A stretch of DNA of 64,000 nucleotides from Bog-159 sp049511415 (GTDB taxonomy: Bacteria > Acidobacteriota > Terriglobia > Bryobacterales > Bryobacteraceae). The translations under genes and the position numbers were made by a program. The notes below the pieces were generated by a model. That model was not told the origin of the DNA, searched no databases, and worked only from the letters and a program-made list of their open reading frames with translations. Positions 51,457 to 60,894 of the stretch are shown one piece after another. Position 1 is the first letter of the stretch. Every line of letters begins with the position of its first letter. The stretch lies in the NCBI GenBank assembly GCA_049511415.1, contig JBEKYC010000004.1:114503-178502 (forward strand). Direction: 5' to 3'.

Positions 51457-54400
51457 TTACCGAATTTCTCGCCGATAGGTCAGGCGGACGCTCAGGATTC
51501 CGTTCTGGTCGCGTGTCGCCATGGCCGCCCAACGCTCGTTTAACATCCATTCGGCGCGAATGATCTGCGTATTGGGAGCATTCAGAGCGGTTACATAAGT
51601 AAAGGTCATATTGCTTGAAATCCGCTGCGTCAAGGCAATTCTCGCCTCGGGCAGATCGGTCCCGCTGCTGAAAACGGGATTGAGGCTCAACTGGCTGATT
51701 CCGAACACACGCTGCAGCCGGCTGGCCACCGGATCCGCCAACGCCTGCGTCACCACCGCGGACTCTCCCAATTGCGTAAAACTCTGTGGCGGGTCGGGTG
51801 GCTGGTTGGCCAAAATGGTCGGATCCGAAGTGGGCGTTTGCCCCGCGGCCAACAGTCCCACAATCTCCTGGAATTGCAGCGGCGGGTTCGACGTGTAGCT
51901 CAGTTTCATATTATCGATGGGCCCGGTCACTTTTAACACCACGTCTACACCTTTGGCTTGCGTATTCAGACTCAAGTTCAGAACAGGTTCGATACGCACG
52001 GGGTTGAAGAACGAAATCGTTCCCGTATTTACCGTGTAAGTGGAATTAAAGAAGACCAGTTGGCCGTCGGTGATGGTGATCCGGCCGAGCAATCCAGGCT
52101 GCGATGCGCTTCCGCGAAGGCGCAGATTCGCATCGAGCTGCAGATTTTCCGCCATGGAGGCGCGCACGTCTATAGAGGCGGCCGTGCGAACTTGCACGTC
52201 GAGCTTCATGTTGTCGAGCAGCGGCGATGGGGTGGCGGCGTTTTCCACCGGCGGCGTGGATCGCGCCAGGATGGCGCCGATATCGCTCTGCGGCGCGTAG
52301 GTGACTTGCTGGACCGTAACCAAGCCCGAGACCCTGCTCGCACGAACCGTTCCCGTGAGGTTCAAGTTGGCGTCCAGCACCGCACTCATGCCTTGCTGTG
52401 GAAGGACCCGCACCCCTGTAGCCCTCGCGCGCAAACCAAACCGCAACTCATCACGAAAGGCCACAAAACCGTCCAGGTTGATTTTTCCTCCGCCCGACTC
52501 ACCCGTAATATTCTGGACCGCGGCGCTATTGCCGTTGAATTGCACCACGCCGTTTGCATGGGAAATTCCGTTGGGGAATGCGGCGTAGTTGAGGGAAGCA
52601 TCGTGCAATGAAAGTTTGCCGTTAACCAGCGGCTTATTCACACTGCCTCCGACGGTCGCCGCCAACGCCACCGTTCCCGATGAAATCACGTCGCGATCGA
52701 ACCGCTTGGCGAGCGCCAGATTGGCGTTCGCGTTAATGTTCAAATCGAGGCTCTGCCCATTGAGGGCCGCGGCGCCGCGCGCTTGCATGTCCATATCCGG
52801 GCCGGTGAAATGGAAACTTTCGAGGCGCGCCGTGCCCCGCGCCAGCGTCACGCTAATCGGTCCCTGATTCTGAATAGTGACCGGCGGGCGCCCCGCGGCA
52901 TTTCTGGCGCTTGCCGTAACGCTGACGCGCGTGAGCTCTAGAGAACCGCTCAAATCGTTCGTTCTGGTCATCGGTCCGTCGATCGTGGCGTCTCCATCCA
53001 CCGTGGCTTCGAAGGCCGGTGGCTCGCTCCCTGGAGTCAATAGCGGTAGGAGGCGCGTCCACTTCATGCCGCCAAATGTCAACTTCGCTTGCAGCGGATA
53101 GTCGCCATTGAGATCCGCGCCGCCCTGGCCATGAATGGACGCTTGAGCCAGGTTTGAATCCAGTGTGAAGTTGAGCCGGCTGCCGGCTGTATTCGAGGTA
53201 AACGTGAGGTCGCCGAGGTTCTGGCCTTGCGCCATAATTCCGCGGGCCGTCACATTGGCATCCAGCCTCCGGAGCAGAACCCGCATTCCGCCCGGCCGGA
53301 CCTGCGCAGCGCCGTTGGCGGCCATCTGGAGGCTGCCGGCCAGCCCCGGCCGGATTCTCTGTACGTTGTGGATCCGCGCCAGCTCCAACCGGCCGCTCTT
53401 CAACTGGAACTGAAAGTCGCCGGTTTGCAGATTGCCGGCCGGATGATCGTACTTCATGTCCAGAGCCAGGTGCGATGGTCCCGACAAAACTTCGAAATCG
53501 GATACGGCCATGCTTTGCGGGGTATAAGTAATACGGGCCTTCACGTGGTCGATCGGCTCGCCATAAAGCACGGCGTTGGTAAGGTTGAAATCCGCATTTC
53601 CCGCCGGCTTTTTCGCCGGGCCGGAGAAATGCAGCGTGGCCGACAGGGTTCCCTTGGCTGGAATATCCGCCCGTTTCGCCAGGGTAAGGATGCGTTCGAC
53701 CGGCAGATTCCCGATCGTAGCGTCGAAAGTAGTCGGATAATCCACGGTAAGTTCGGTGGATCCGTTCAGGCTGATCTTCGATCCGGCGAAATCGGAGGTG
53801 ACATCATAATGCACGGTCTGTTGGCGCGTCTGCGCCCTGACACTGCAATCACCGTAGTTCTGCCCTTCGAAATGCAGATTGCGCGCGAAAGCATCGGCGG
53901 ACAGCGTAGTCAAGTCAAATTGATCGGTTAAGACGTTACCCGTGAGATCCGCCTGCAACTGTAGCTCGCCGGACGAGTTGGGTAATTGCTTTTGCACAGT
54001 TCGGAGCTGCGCGAGATTGACGTTCGCGGTCTGCACGTGGGCGTGGAGACGGCCCGTCGTGAAACTCTCGCGTGGATGTTCAAATTCCGCCGTCAGGCTG
54101 ACCCGGGCCGCGCCCGCGGAGGCATCCAGTTGCGGGACCGTGATGCGCCGGTCGCTTAAGTTCACTTGCGCCTGAATCTGGTCGAACGGCTCGTCCTGAA
54201 TGGTTCCCCTGGCCACCAGCACGTGCAGCGAGCCAATCGGATTTCCGACCGTTCCGCTCACCTTCGCATCGGCGGCCAGGGCGCCCGTATATCCCGGGCT
54301 GGGCTGGCCGGCCAGAGCCAACACGTCCGCGAGATCCCCATTCCGAATCGAGACGGCGCCCGAAAGTGCGTCGCCGGGAGCACTCTGCCAGTCGCGGAGT

Positions 54401-56178
54401 CCCACGGCAGCCGCGAACCGAGCCTGCATCGCACCCCGCGTCAGGATGCCGTTCGAAACCGCCGCGCCGCTGCGCGCGGCCGTGGCGTCCAGGGTCAGCG
54501 CGTTAAACTGGCGGCCGGCCATAACGAAATGAGTGGCCGACAAATGCGCCACGAGGCGCGGCGAACTCAGACGGCCCTCGACCGTACCGGCCAGCACCGC
54601 CTGGCCCCCGCCCGCCAGACTTACAGCGGGCCTCCGCGGCGCAGGCAGCGCGGCGAGCAAGTCGTCCAAGTTGCGTGTCGTCAAACCGACGCTGAAACGG
54701 TTACCAATCGAGCCATTGACCGTAAGACGGGTGTGTGGCAGTGCGACATAGGAATCCGCGATACGCAGGTCATCCGCGGCGCCGCGGTAGTCCGCATCCA
54801 CACGGCCGGACACGGGGATACCCTTCCGCCCAGGTGCGATGGCGATGCGGACATTCGCGGTTACACCCCTGGCGCCAGTCTGTCTCAAATCGCCCTGGAC
54901 CGTGAAGGGTCCGGATGCAATGCCGGAATATGCGAAGCTGCGCGATCCCATCGCGCGGGCTACGGCCTGCAGGTCGAAATGGCGGAAATTGCCGTTCACT
55001 TGAAAGCGCGCGAAATCCTCGAGCGAAGCATTCCCCGCCATCTCCCCGCCAAAGGCGTCCAGGCGAAGATCCGACAAACTCAATCGATCGTTCTGGTCGA
55101 GCCTCGCCGCCCCTTGCAGGGTCACCAGCCCGTCAGGCGGTTCTTCCAGATTGGCGAGCCGCCCGAGTTCGCTCAGCGCCAGCCGCGCCCGGAAATCCAA
55201 CGAGTTGCTCCCATGTGCATCCTTCAAATCTCCGGATGCCTCGAAATCCGAATTTCCCAAGGCTAAATGCAGCCGGTTCACATGGATCGCGTGCGGATCA
55301 ACCGTGGCATCCGCATCCAAAATCAAGGCGGACAGTTCCCGCGGATGAGGTGCAATCTTCAGGTTGGCGCAATTCTTCAGATCCGCGAGCGCCAGCCGGC
55401 CGGTAACATGGGCTTGGACGGCCGGGTTGCGCATGTCCTTGATGGAGGCATCGATGGATACCTGCGAAAGATCTGATGAAATCCTCGCGCCTGTTAGTTC
55501 CACGCGGTCGCGGGCCAGGGTGACCGGAAGGCTCACCCTGAATCTTACCGGCGGGTTCTGCCTGGAAGTCACATACAGGGGATCCAACGAAATTTGTCCT
55601 TTGTAAGTCTGGCTCCATGCGCTGAACGTCAGTTGCGCGCGCAGATTCTCTCCTGTCACATTGAGCGCTTGCCTGCGCGAATCGAATGTGAGCAAGCCAT
55701 TGCTTAATTGAAACCGGCCTACCGCCAGATCTACTACTGTTTGTAGCGGCGTCTCGTTTGACGAGGATGGTTGCCGGGGAGTAGGTACATTCGTGCTGCC
55801 ATCCGGAAACACAATGACCGTCATTTCCGGATGGTCCATGCCTAAGTACGACAGGCTCAAGATATGGCTGAAACTCGAAAGCAGGCGCAGATCCAATTCC
55901 ACGCGCTGAATCGCCACCCAAGGCGCGGCGCCGGCGGGTTCACGGCCGTGTATGGCAAAGTCGCGGATCGTAACCCGCATGTGCTTCCAATCGAGAGACA
56001 ATGAGCCGATTGCCGCGCGCCCGCCGGTGCCGTCCTCGATGGTGGCTATCAGCTTATGTTTCGCGTACTCCTCAAACCAGCTACTTTGTACGATGACAAT
56101 GGCGGCCAGCACCAGCGTCACGGCGAAGGCCGCCAATCCCAGAGCAATGTTACGAATGATTCGCCTGCGTCTACTCAT
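51457..56178 (-). CDS. tamB: TamB-like translocation/assembly module protein (DUF490)
   Basis: 1573 residues from the ATG at 56178; a longer frame runs inside the upstream gene. One N-terminal TM (about 9-31, IALGLAAFAVTLVLAAIVIV) anchors a huge periplasmic beta-rich region of AsmA/TamB-type repeats (for example YLGMDHPEMTVIVFPDGSTN, LDLRLLSSFSHILSLSY). The C-terminal part carries DUF490 features: LNLTGTVRASRVSGLVTVQQ, TITDGQLVFFNSTYTVNTGT, LNLSLNTQAKGVDVVLKVTG and PPLQFQEIVGLLAAGQTP. TamB-like proteins form lipid-transfer or OMP-insertion bridges with an Omp85 partner. The last of three overlapping genes (Omp85, SurA-like, TamB), which strongly supports the call. Confidence 0.88.
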   Translation of the reverse strand: MSRRRRIIRNIALGLAAFAVTLVLAAIVIVQSSWFEEYAKHKLIATIEDGTGGRAAIGSLSLDWKHMRVTIRDFAIHGREPAGAAPWVAIQRVELDLRLLSSFSHILSLSYLGMDHPEMTVIVFPDGSTNVPTPRQPSSSNETPLQTVVDLAVGRFQLSNGLLTFDSRRQALNVTGENLRAQLTFSAWSQTYKGQISLDPLYVTSRQNPPVRFRVSLPVTLARDRVELTGARISSDLSQVSIDASIKDMRNPAVQAHVTGRLALADLKNCANLKIAPHPRELSALILDADATVDPHAIHVNRLHLALGNSDFEASGDLKDAHGSNSLDFRARLALSELGRLANLEEPPDGLVTLQGAARLDQNDRLSLSDLRLDAFGGEMAGNASLEDFARFQVNGNFRHFDLQAVARAMGSRSFAYSGIASGPFTVQGDLRQTGARGVTANVRIAIAPGRKGIPVSGRVDADYRGAADDLRIADSYVALPHTRLTVNGSIGNRFSVGLTTRNLDDLLAALPAPRRPAVSLAGGGQAVLAGTVEGRLSSPRLVAHLSATHFVMAGRQFNALTLDATAARSGAAVSNGILTRGAMQARFAAAVGLRDWQSAPGDALSGAVSIRNGDLADVLALAGQPSPGYTGALAADAKVSGTVGNPIGSLHVLVARGTIQDEPFDQIQAQVNLSDRRITVPQLDASAGAARVSLTAEFEHPRESFTTGRLHAHVQTANVNLAQLRTVQKQLPNSSGELQLQADLTGNVLTDQFDLTTLSADAFARNLHFEGQNYGDCSVRAQTRQQTVHYDVTSDFAGSKISLNGSTELTVDYPTTFDATIGNLPVERILTLAKRADIPAKGTLSATLHFSGPAKKPAGNADFNLTNAVLYGEPIDHVKARITYTPQSMAVSDFEVLSGPSHLALDMKYDHPAGNLQTGDFQFQLKSGRLELARIHNVQRIRPGLAGSLQMAANGAAQVRPGGMRVLLRRLDANVTARGIMAQGQNLGDLTFTSNTAGSRLNFTLDSNLAQASIHGQGGADLNGDYPLQAKLTFGGMKWTRLLPLLTPGSEPPAFEATVDGDATIDGPMTRTNDLSGSLELTRVSVTASARNAAGRPPVTIQNQGPISVTLARGTARLESFHFTGPDMDMQARGAAALNGQSLDLNINANANLALAKRFDRDVISSGTVALAATVGGSVNKPLVNGKLSLHDASLNYAAFPNGISHANGVVQFNGNSAAVQNITGESGGGKINLDGFVAFRDELRFGLRARATGVRVLPQQGMSAVLDANLNLTGTVRASRVSGLVTVQQVTYAPQSDIGAILARSTPPVENAATPSPLLDNMKLDVQVRTAASIDVRASMAENLQLDANLRLRGSASQPGLLGRITITDGQLVFFNSTYTVNTGTISFFNPVRIEPVLNLSLNTQAKGVDVVLKVTGPIDNMKLSYTSNPPLQFQEIVGLLAAGQTPTSDPTILANQPPDPPQSFTQLGESAVVTQALADPVASRLQRVFGISQLSLNPVFSSGTDLPEARIALTQRISSNMTFTYVTALNAPNTQIIRAEWMLNERWAAMATRDQNGILSVRLTYRREIR

Positions 56179-56818
56179 CGAAAGCGCCCTTTTCGTACAA
56201 GATATGGTTCTGTTTCCGCGCCTCTTCGAGCCAGGCGGCGAAAGCTTCGTTGATGCGCTGCCCTTCCAGTAGAGTGCGGATCTGCGCCTCCACGGCGGCG
56301 AAACCATAATCGCGTGGATGCTCGCGCTGCACTTCGGCAAGGTGCTGCTTGTAATAAGTCTGAACGTCTTCGTCGGCTACTTGTACCCCCGGCCGGAAAC
56401 TCTCGTCGATGAATCGCAGAACCGACAGTTGCCACAACAATTGCGCGCGCAGCTCATCCTCCGTCAGGCCGTAGCGTGAGAGAGCTTCCCGCAGACGCGT
56501 GACGGAGCCGCCAAAGCGATCTTGCACCAGCCGCATCAGAAGCCGATTGGCTTCCGCATCACTGGGACGGCCAAAACCGGCGCTGGCGATCTCATCACGG
56601 ATCAACGTCTGATCGATGAGCCTTTCCGCGGACTGCTGCATTTCGGCGGCATTCAGGACCAACGGCTGTTTGTTCATAAAATCTGTCAGCCGCAAGTCGC
56701 GCTGGATGTCGCTGCGTTTGATGGCATGTTTACCGACCACCACGGCGATCCGATCGATCACCACAGCGCCGGGCAAAGCGCCGGCGAGCACAAGACACCA
56801 TACGGCGCGTCGCATCAT
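56171..56818 (-). CDS. SurA N-terminal-like periplasmic chaperone (no PPIase domain)
   Basis: 215 residues from the ATG at 56818, which shares its A with the upstream stop (TGATG). Signal peptide MMRRAVWCLVLAGALPGA. The mature part matches SurA_N: VVIDRIAVVVGKHAIKRSDI, LNAAEMQQSAERLIDQTLIR, and long helices (GGSVTRLREALSRYGLTEDE). There is no parvulin domain after it; the end is helical (INEAFAAWLEEARKQNHILY). It probably escorts unfolded outer membrane proteins. Sits between the Omp85 and tamB genes, overlapping tamB by 8 nt, so a dedicated chaperone for this Omp85/TamB system is the simplest inference. Confidence 0.82.
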   Translation of the reverse strand: MMRRAVWCLVLAGALPGAVVIDRIAVVVGKHAIKRSDIQRDLRLTDFMNKQPLVLNAAEMQQSAERLIDQTLIRDEIASAGFGRPSDAEANRLLMRLVQDRFGGSVTRLREALSRYGLTEDELRAQLLWQLSVLRFIDESFRPGVQVADEDVQTYYKQHLAEVQREHPRDYGFAAVEAQIRTLLEGQRINEAFAAWLEEARKQNHILYEKGAFDE

Positions 56819-59800
56819 CAGAAAGCTTGTCCTATCGAGAAAAAGAATTGGAAGTGACTGATACTCTGCGGCACGCTGGGACAGGCTGCCGGGGTACCGC
56901 ACTGCAACAACTGCGCGGGAGTTCCCTGAAAGCCCACGAAAGACGGCGGATTGATAGCGTAAGCCAGATCGAGGCGTATGGGCCCCACTGGTGTCCGATA
57001 CCGAATGCCGAATCCCACGGCCTGCGCGGCGTAGTCGAAATCCTGGTCGTTGCGCTGGCTGAACCGGAACGAGATGCCGCTGAGCGCACTGTAAACATTT
57101 CCCAGGTCGTGGAAAAGCACACCCTGGATATTTTGCCCGATGAGAGGGAAACGCAATTCCACATTATTAAAAAATAGGGCGTTGCCGCCCAGAGGGAAGC
57201 CGGTCGCCGGACCCGAGGGACCGCCCGGAACCAGCGCCGCGCCGGTGTCGCGAGGGCCTGCCTGGTTGTACGGGAAGGCCCGCAGCGAATCCGCGCCCCC
57301 CCCAAAAAAACGCTCCGGCAATGGCACGGACTCCTGTTCGGTCAGACCGGCGGGCGCGGAGAATGGAGCGATCACGCCGAATTGTGTTTGCCGCGCCAGC
57401 ACCAAACGCTTAGTCAGCCGGAAGTATGTCGCATTACGCAGTAAGATGCGGCCGAAGCTGCGCTGGGATCCGAAGAATCCGCCCGCCAGGCCAAAATCGG
57501 CGGTATTGTACATGCCGCGATGGGGATCGGTGGAACTATCGCGGCGGTCCTGCACAAAGCTGCCCGACAACATACCAATGCGCACGGGCTGCAGCAGTTG
57601 GGGAATCAGCAGGGCTGGAATTAATACGCTGCTTGTACTGACCCGCCGGTAAGCAAATCGGAACTGGCCGGTGATCGATTTCGAGAATTTTTGCGAAAGC
57701 TGTATGGAAGCCTCTTCGCGCTTCGACGCAAATGTGTTGATATTAAATGAGTCGTCATACAGCACCGAATAGGTTATGCTGCGGCCGGGATCGTCCAGAA
57801 AATGCGGCACCAGGTAACTCAACGATCCGCGCTGCTCCAGCGTCGAATACACGCCGCCTACCGTCACCGTATGCCCCAAACCTAGAAAGTCGAGCCGGCT
57901 GATATCCAGTGACACATACGGACTCACGCCGGTGGTGCCGGCCGGAGCGGCTACGCTCGTGGTGCTGGGTGTGCCGAACTGGCCTAACTGTAAACCCAAG
58001 CCGGTTACGATGTTGTAGCGGTTGGCCTCTTCGATATCGTAGAGCACAAATTTGTGAGTTGTGTCGCCGTCCGGGTTCTCTATGGCCGTGTCCACGCGCG
58101 AGAAGATTCCGAGATCGTAGAGGTGCTGCTGAATGGCCGTCTGTTGGACCGGTGACAGCGGATCTCCGGGTTTGAATGTGATCCTTTTGTCCACCAGTGT
58201 TTTTCGCGTATGGCGAAGCGGCGTCGTCAGCACGGCACGGACATACTCCCTATCACCCGAAGTGACGGTGTAGACCACGTTGACGTGGTTCGGCTCTCCG
58301 GCCGGCTGCCATGCCGCCCGGAAATCCGAGTTGGGAAATCCGCGCGTGTAGTAATAGGTCAACACCTCATTGCGATCAGCCGCCAGGTTCGCTTCCGCGA
58401 ACGGCTGTCCGGCGCCGGATGCCAGCCGTCCGGCCAGCGCTGCCCGGTCCGCCGGCCCCGCTCCCTCCACGGTCAGCTTGTCGACGATCCACTGCGGCCC
58501 CTCCACAATATGCACCGTAACGGCTATTTCCGCGGCCTTTCCGTGATAGTTGTGCTCCGCGGCGGATGTCACTTTCACGTCACGAAAACCGTTGCTGCGG
58601 TACAAATCGGCAATGCTCGCCTCATCCTTTTGTTGGAATGCCTCGCTGTAACGGCCGTGTCTTAGAGTAAAAGAGGCCGGCTGCATGAACATACGATCGC
58701 GAATATCCCGGGTCGTGAAGTACCGGTTTCCTGCCACCGCAACGTGCACCAGTTTCTGCCGGGCGCCTCGCGAAATGACATATTCAATCGTCTCCAGATC
58801 GTCCTTGACGGGCTGCACGCGAAAGTCGACGTCCGCATCATAGTATCCCTGGCTTTGCAGATAATCCCGCAAGTTGCGCTGTCCCATCACCAGCAGGTCG
58901 TTATCTACGGCGCCTTCCTGGTAGACCGGCACGTAACGTTTGAGCAGCCGGTGCGACATTTTCGACTCCACCGCCCGCACCTTTATCTTCGGGCCCGCCG
59001 TGATGTTCAAGCTCGGACGGACGCGCCGGTTGCCGTCGTACTCAACTGTTTCCAGATTTACCTTGGCCGCCAGCCGGTCCTGTTGCGCGTATTTGTGCAG
59101 TACACCTTGCACGCCGTTTCGCGTGCGCGCACCCGTGGCTTGGCGCCACCAGTGAATCACCGGTATGCGCCAACCGGTGGCCTTCAGGATTACCCCATCT
59201 GGCAGCTTCGTGTCGCCGCTAATCGCCGGCATCTCATATTTCGCGCGTTTGCCTTCCTTCACCCGGAAGGTGATAAAGACCTGCTGACCATCCGGGCTTC
59301 GTTGGACTGAGGGCGTTACCTCAGCCTGATAGAATCCGTTGGTGACTAACATCTGCCCGATTTCTTGCGTGGCGTGCGTCAGATCCTCCTCGAGAAATGG
59401 CCCGCCCAGCGTCAGCTGAGCGGCATTCACAATTTGACCGCGATTCGGCGGCGTCGCCACTTTGCCTTCTACCGCTATGCCGTCGACAAACTGTGCACTT
59501 TTCGTCACAAACCGGACAATTACGCCTCCCGGCGCGGGTTCCCCCAGCACAACGATGTCTTCGAAGCGTCCCGTGGCGAATAATCCGTCGATCGAATCTG
59601 CAATGTCTTGCGCGAGCAACGGCGCATCTTTGTGTAAGCGCAGCGCTCGGTCCCAATCCGCGGGCGCGAGAACCTGGGGTTCCGAAAACTGAATGTCGAC
59701 CACTGGCTTGCCTGCGAACTCCGTGATCTGTGCTCCCAACGCCAAGACCGTCACCGGAAACAGGCCGCCCACCCGCGCGATGGACCATAAGATACATAAA

Positions 59801-59829
59801 GCGGATGACAGCGTGCGTAGGGATTTCAT
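56818..59829 (-). CDS. Omp85-family outer membrane protein (BamA/TamA-like)
   Basis: 1003 residues from the ATG at 59829 (a GTG at 59859 is an alternative; neither has a strong ribosome binding site). Signal-peptide-like start, several POTRA domains (for example VVDIQFSEPQVLAPADWDRA, LVHVAVAGNRYFTTRDIRD, VDKLTVEGAGPADRAALAGR), then a 16-strand barrel beginning about residue 620 (YNIVTGLGLQLGQFG) and ending FFFSIGQAF with the terminal aromatic of OMPs. The loop-6 motif reads GGGADSLRAFPYN, LRAF in place of the usual (V/L)RGF/Y. It starts an operon with SurA-like and TamB-like genes, so TamA-like function is likely. Confidence 0.9.
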   Translation of the reverse strand: MKSLRTLSSALCILWSIARVGGLFPVTVLALGAQITEFAGKPVVDIQFSEPQVLAPADWDRALRLHKDAPLLAQDIADSIDGLFATGRFEDIVVLGEPAPGGVIVRFVTKSAQFVDGIAVEGKVATPPNRGQIVNAAQLTLGGPFLEEDLTHATQEIGQMLVTNGFYQAEVTPSVQRSPDGQQVFITFRVKEGKRAKYEMPAISGDTKLPDGVILKATGWRIPVIHWWRQATGARTRNGVQGVLHKYAQQDRLAAKVNLETVEYDGNRRVRPSLNITAGPKIKVRAVESKMSHRLLKRYVPVYQEGAVDNDLLVMGQRNLRDYLQSQGYYDADVDFRVQPVKDDLETIEYVISRGARQKLVHVAVAGNRYFTTRDIRDRMFMQPASFTLRHGRYSEAFQQKDEASIADLYRSNGFRDVKVTSAAEHNYHGKAAEIAVTVHIVEGPQWIVDKLTVEGAGPADRAALAGRLASGAGQPFAEANLAADRNEVLTYYYTRGFPNSDFRAAWQPAGEPNHVNVVYTVTSGDREYVRAVLTTPLRHTRKTLVDKRITFKPGDPLSPVQQTAIQQHLYDLGIFSRVDTAIENPDGDTTHKFVLYDIEEANRYNIVTGLGLQLGQFGTPSTTSVAAPAGTTGVSPYVSLDISRLDFLGLGHTVTVGGVYSTLEQRGSLSYLVPHFLDDPGRSITYSVLYDDSFNINTFASKREEASIQLSQKFSKSITGQFRFAYRRVSTSSVLIPALLIPQLLQPVRIGMLSGSFVQDRRDSSTDPHRGMYNTADFGLAGGFFGSQRSFGRILLRNATYFRLTKRLVLARQTQFGVIAPFSAPAGLTEQESVPLPERFFGGGADSLRAFPYNQAGPRDTGAALVPGGPSGPATGFPLGGNALFFNNVELRFPLIGQNIQGVLFHDLGNVYSALSGISFRFSQRNDQDFDYAAQAVGFGIRYRTPVGPIRLDLAYAINPPSFVGFQGTPAQLLQCGTPAACPSVPQSISHFQFFFSIGQAF
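57296..57310. repeat. C8A7 (T7G8 on coding strand) homopolymer tract inside the Omp85 gene
   Basis: Eight C followed by seven A on the plus strand, that is T7G8 in the Omp85 reading frame, encoding FFGGG directly before the ADSLRAF loop-6 motif. Long homopolymer runs like this are prone to slippage. A one-base change would break the barrel at its lid loop. Confidence 0.9.
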
Positions 59830-59978
59830 GACATGGACGATAAGCGCTAAATTCTCCACCGCGCTTGCACGTCGAGCGCCATTGTTTGTTTGGGATCAAA
59901 TCGCACGCGCGCCGGAAGCGTAGCCGCGGCATGGGCAAAGAAGTGCGGACTTTCGATAGTAGCCTCGGAAGGAGGCTT

Positions 59979-60887
59979 ATGGCGCGCCGGACCATCCGCG
60001 GACTTGCGGAATTCGAACAAAACGACATCGTGAAGGCCATTACCAAAGTGTTTAGCGACTGGAGCGACGATCGCGTCCCGCGGTTAGGAGCTTCGCTCGC
60101 GTTCTATACCCTGCTCTCGGCTGCGCCACTTCTTCTAGTTGTGATGGCGGTGGCGGCGGCCGTATACGGACGGCAGGCCGCCCGCGGAGAACTCGTCTGG
60201 GAAATACGCGCTCTGGTGGGTATCGACGGCGCGAAAGCCCTGCAGGAGTTGCTTCGAAACGCCTCCCAGCCCGGATCGGGCCTGTTTGCGACCGCCGCAG
60301 GCTTACTGACTGCGTCGCTCGGCTCAACCTCGGTCGTGGTTGAACTGCGAGACGCCCTGAATACGATTTGGCACGTTCAGGCCCCGGAACATCCGGGCTT
60401 CTCCGGACTGCTGCAGTCGGCTAGAGAGCGCTTCTTTTCATTTGCGCTGATTCTGGGAGGCGGCGTTCTGCTGCTCCTGTCCGTTGGCCTCAACGCAACA
60501 CTTGCCGCCATGGGCAAGTCTTTTGGGTCATTTCTGCCCTCCGCCCCCTGGATATTGCAGGCTGTCACGTTCTTGACGTCCTTTCTGCTGGTCGCCTTTC
60601 TCTTCGCGGCCATTTACAAGTTCCTGCCGGACGTCGCTCTGAACTGGAGTGACGTCGTCGTCGGGGCGTTGGTCACTGCGCTCCTGTTCGAAATAGGCAA
60701 GCTACTCATCGGATTGTATCTGGGCCGCTCGGCATTTGGTTCGGCGTACGGGGCAGCCGGCTCCGTCGTCATCTTTCTGGTGTGGTTATATTACTCGGCG
60801 CAAATATTCTTCCTTGGCGCGGAATTTACAAAAACCTATACGCATAGCCGGATAGCAGCAGGTAAACGGTCCCAGAAACTGTTTTGA
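59979..60887 (+). CDS. YihY/BrkB family inner membrane protein
   Basis: 302 residues from the ATG at 59979, chosen because AAGGAGG stands four nt before it; the open frame continues upstream. Six TM segments: LGASLAFYTLLSAAPLLLVV, a segment in GSGLFATAAGLLTASLG, FFSFALILGGGVLLLLSVGL, AVTFLTSFLLVAFLFAAIYK, DVVVGALVTALLFEIGKLLI and SVVIFLVWLYYSAQIFFLGA. Family motifs: DDRVPRLGASLAFYTLLS, RDALNTIWHV and the final GAEFTKTY. Once misnamed RNase BN, the family's role is unclear; transport of a hydrophobic substrate is a guess. Divergent from the Omp85 operon, 7 nt before fumC. Confidence 0.9.
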   Translation: MARRTIRGLAEFEQNDIVKAITKVFSDWSDDRVPRLGASLAFYTLLSAAPLLLVVMAVAAAVYGRQAARGELVWEIRALVGIDGAKALQELLRNASQPGSGLFATAAGLLTASLGSTSVVVELRDALNTIWHVQAPEHPGFSGLLQSARERFFSFALILGGGVLLLLSVGLNATLAAMGKSFGSFLPSAPWILQAVTFLTSFLLVAFLFAAIYKFLPDVALNWSDVVVGALVTALLFEIGKLLIGLYLGRSAFGSAYGAAGSVVIFLVWLYYSAQIFFLGAEFTKTYTHSRIAAGKRSQKLF

Positions 60888-60894
60888 GGTCACT

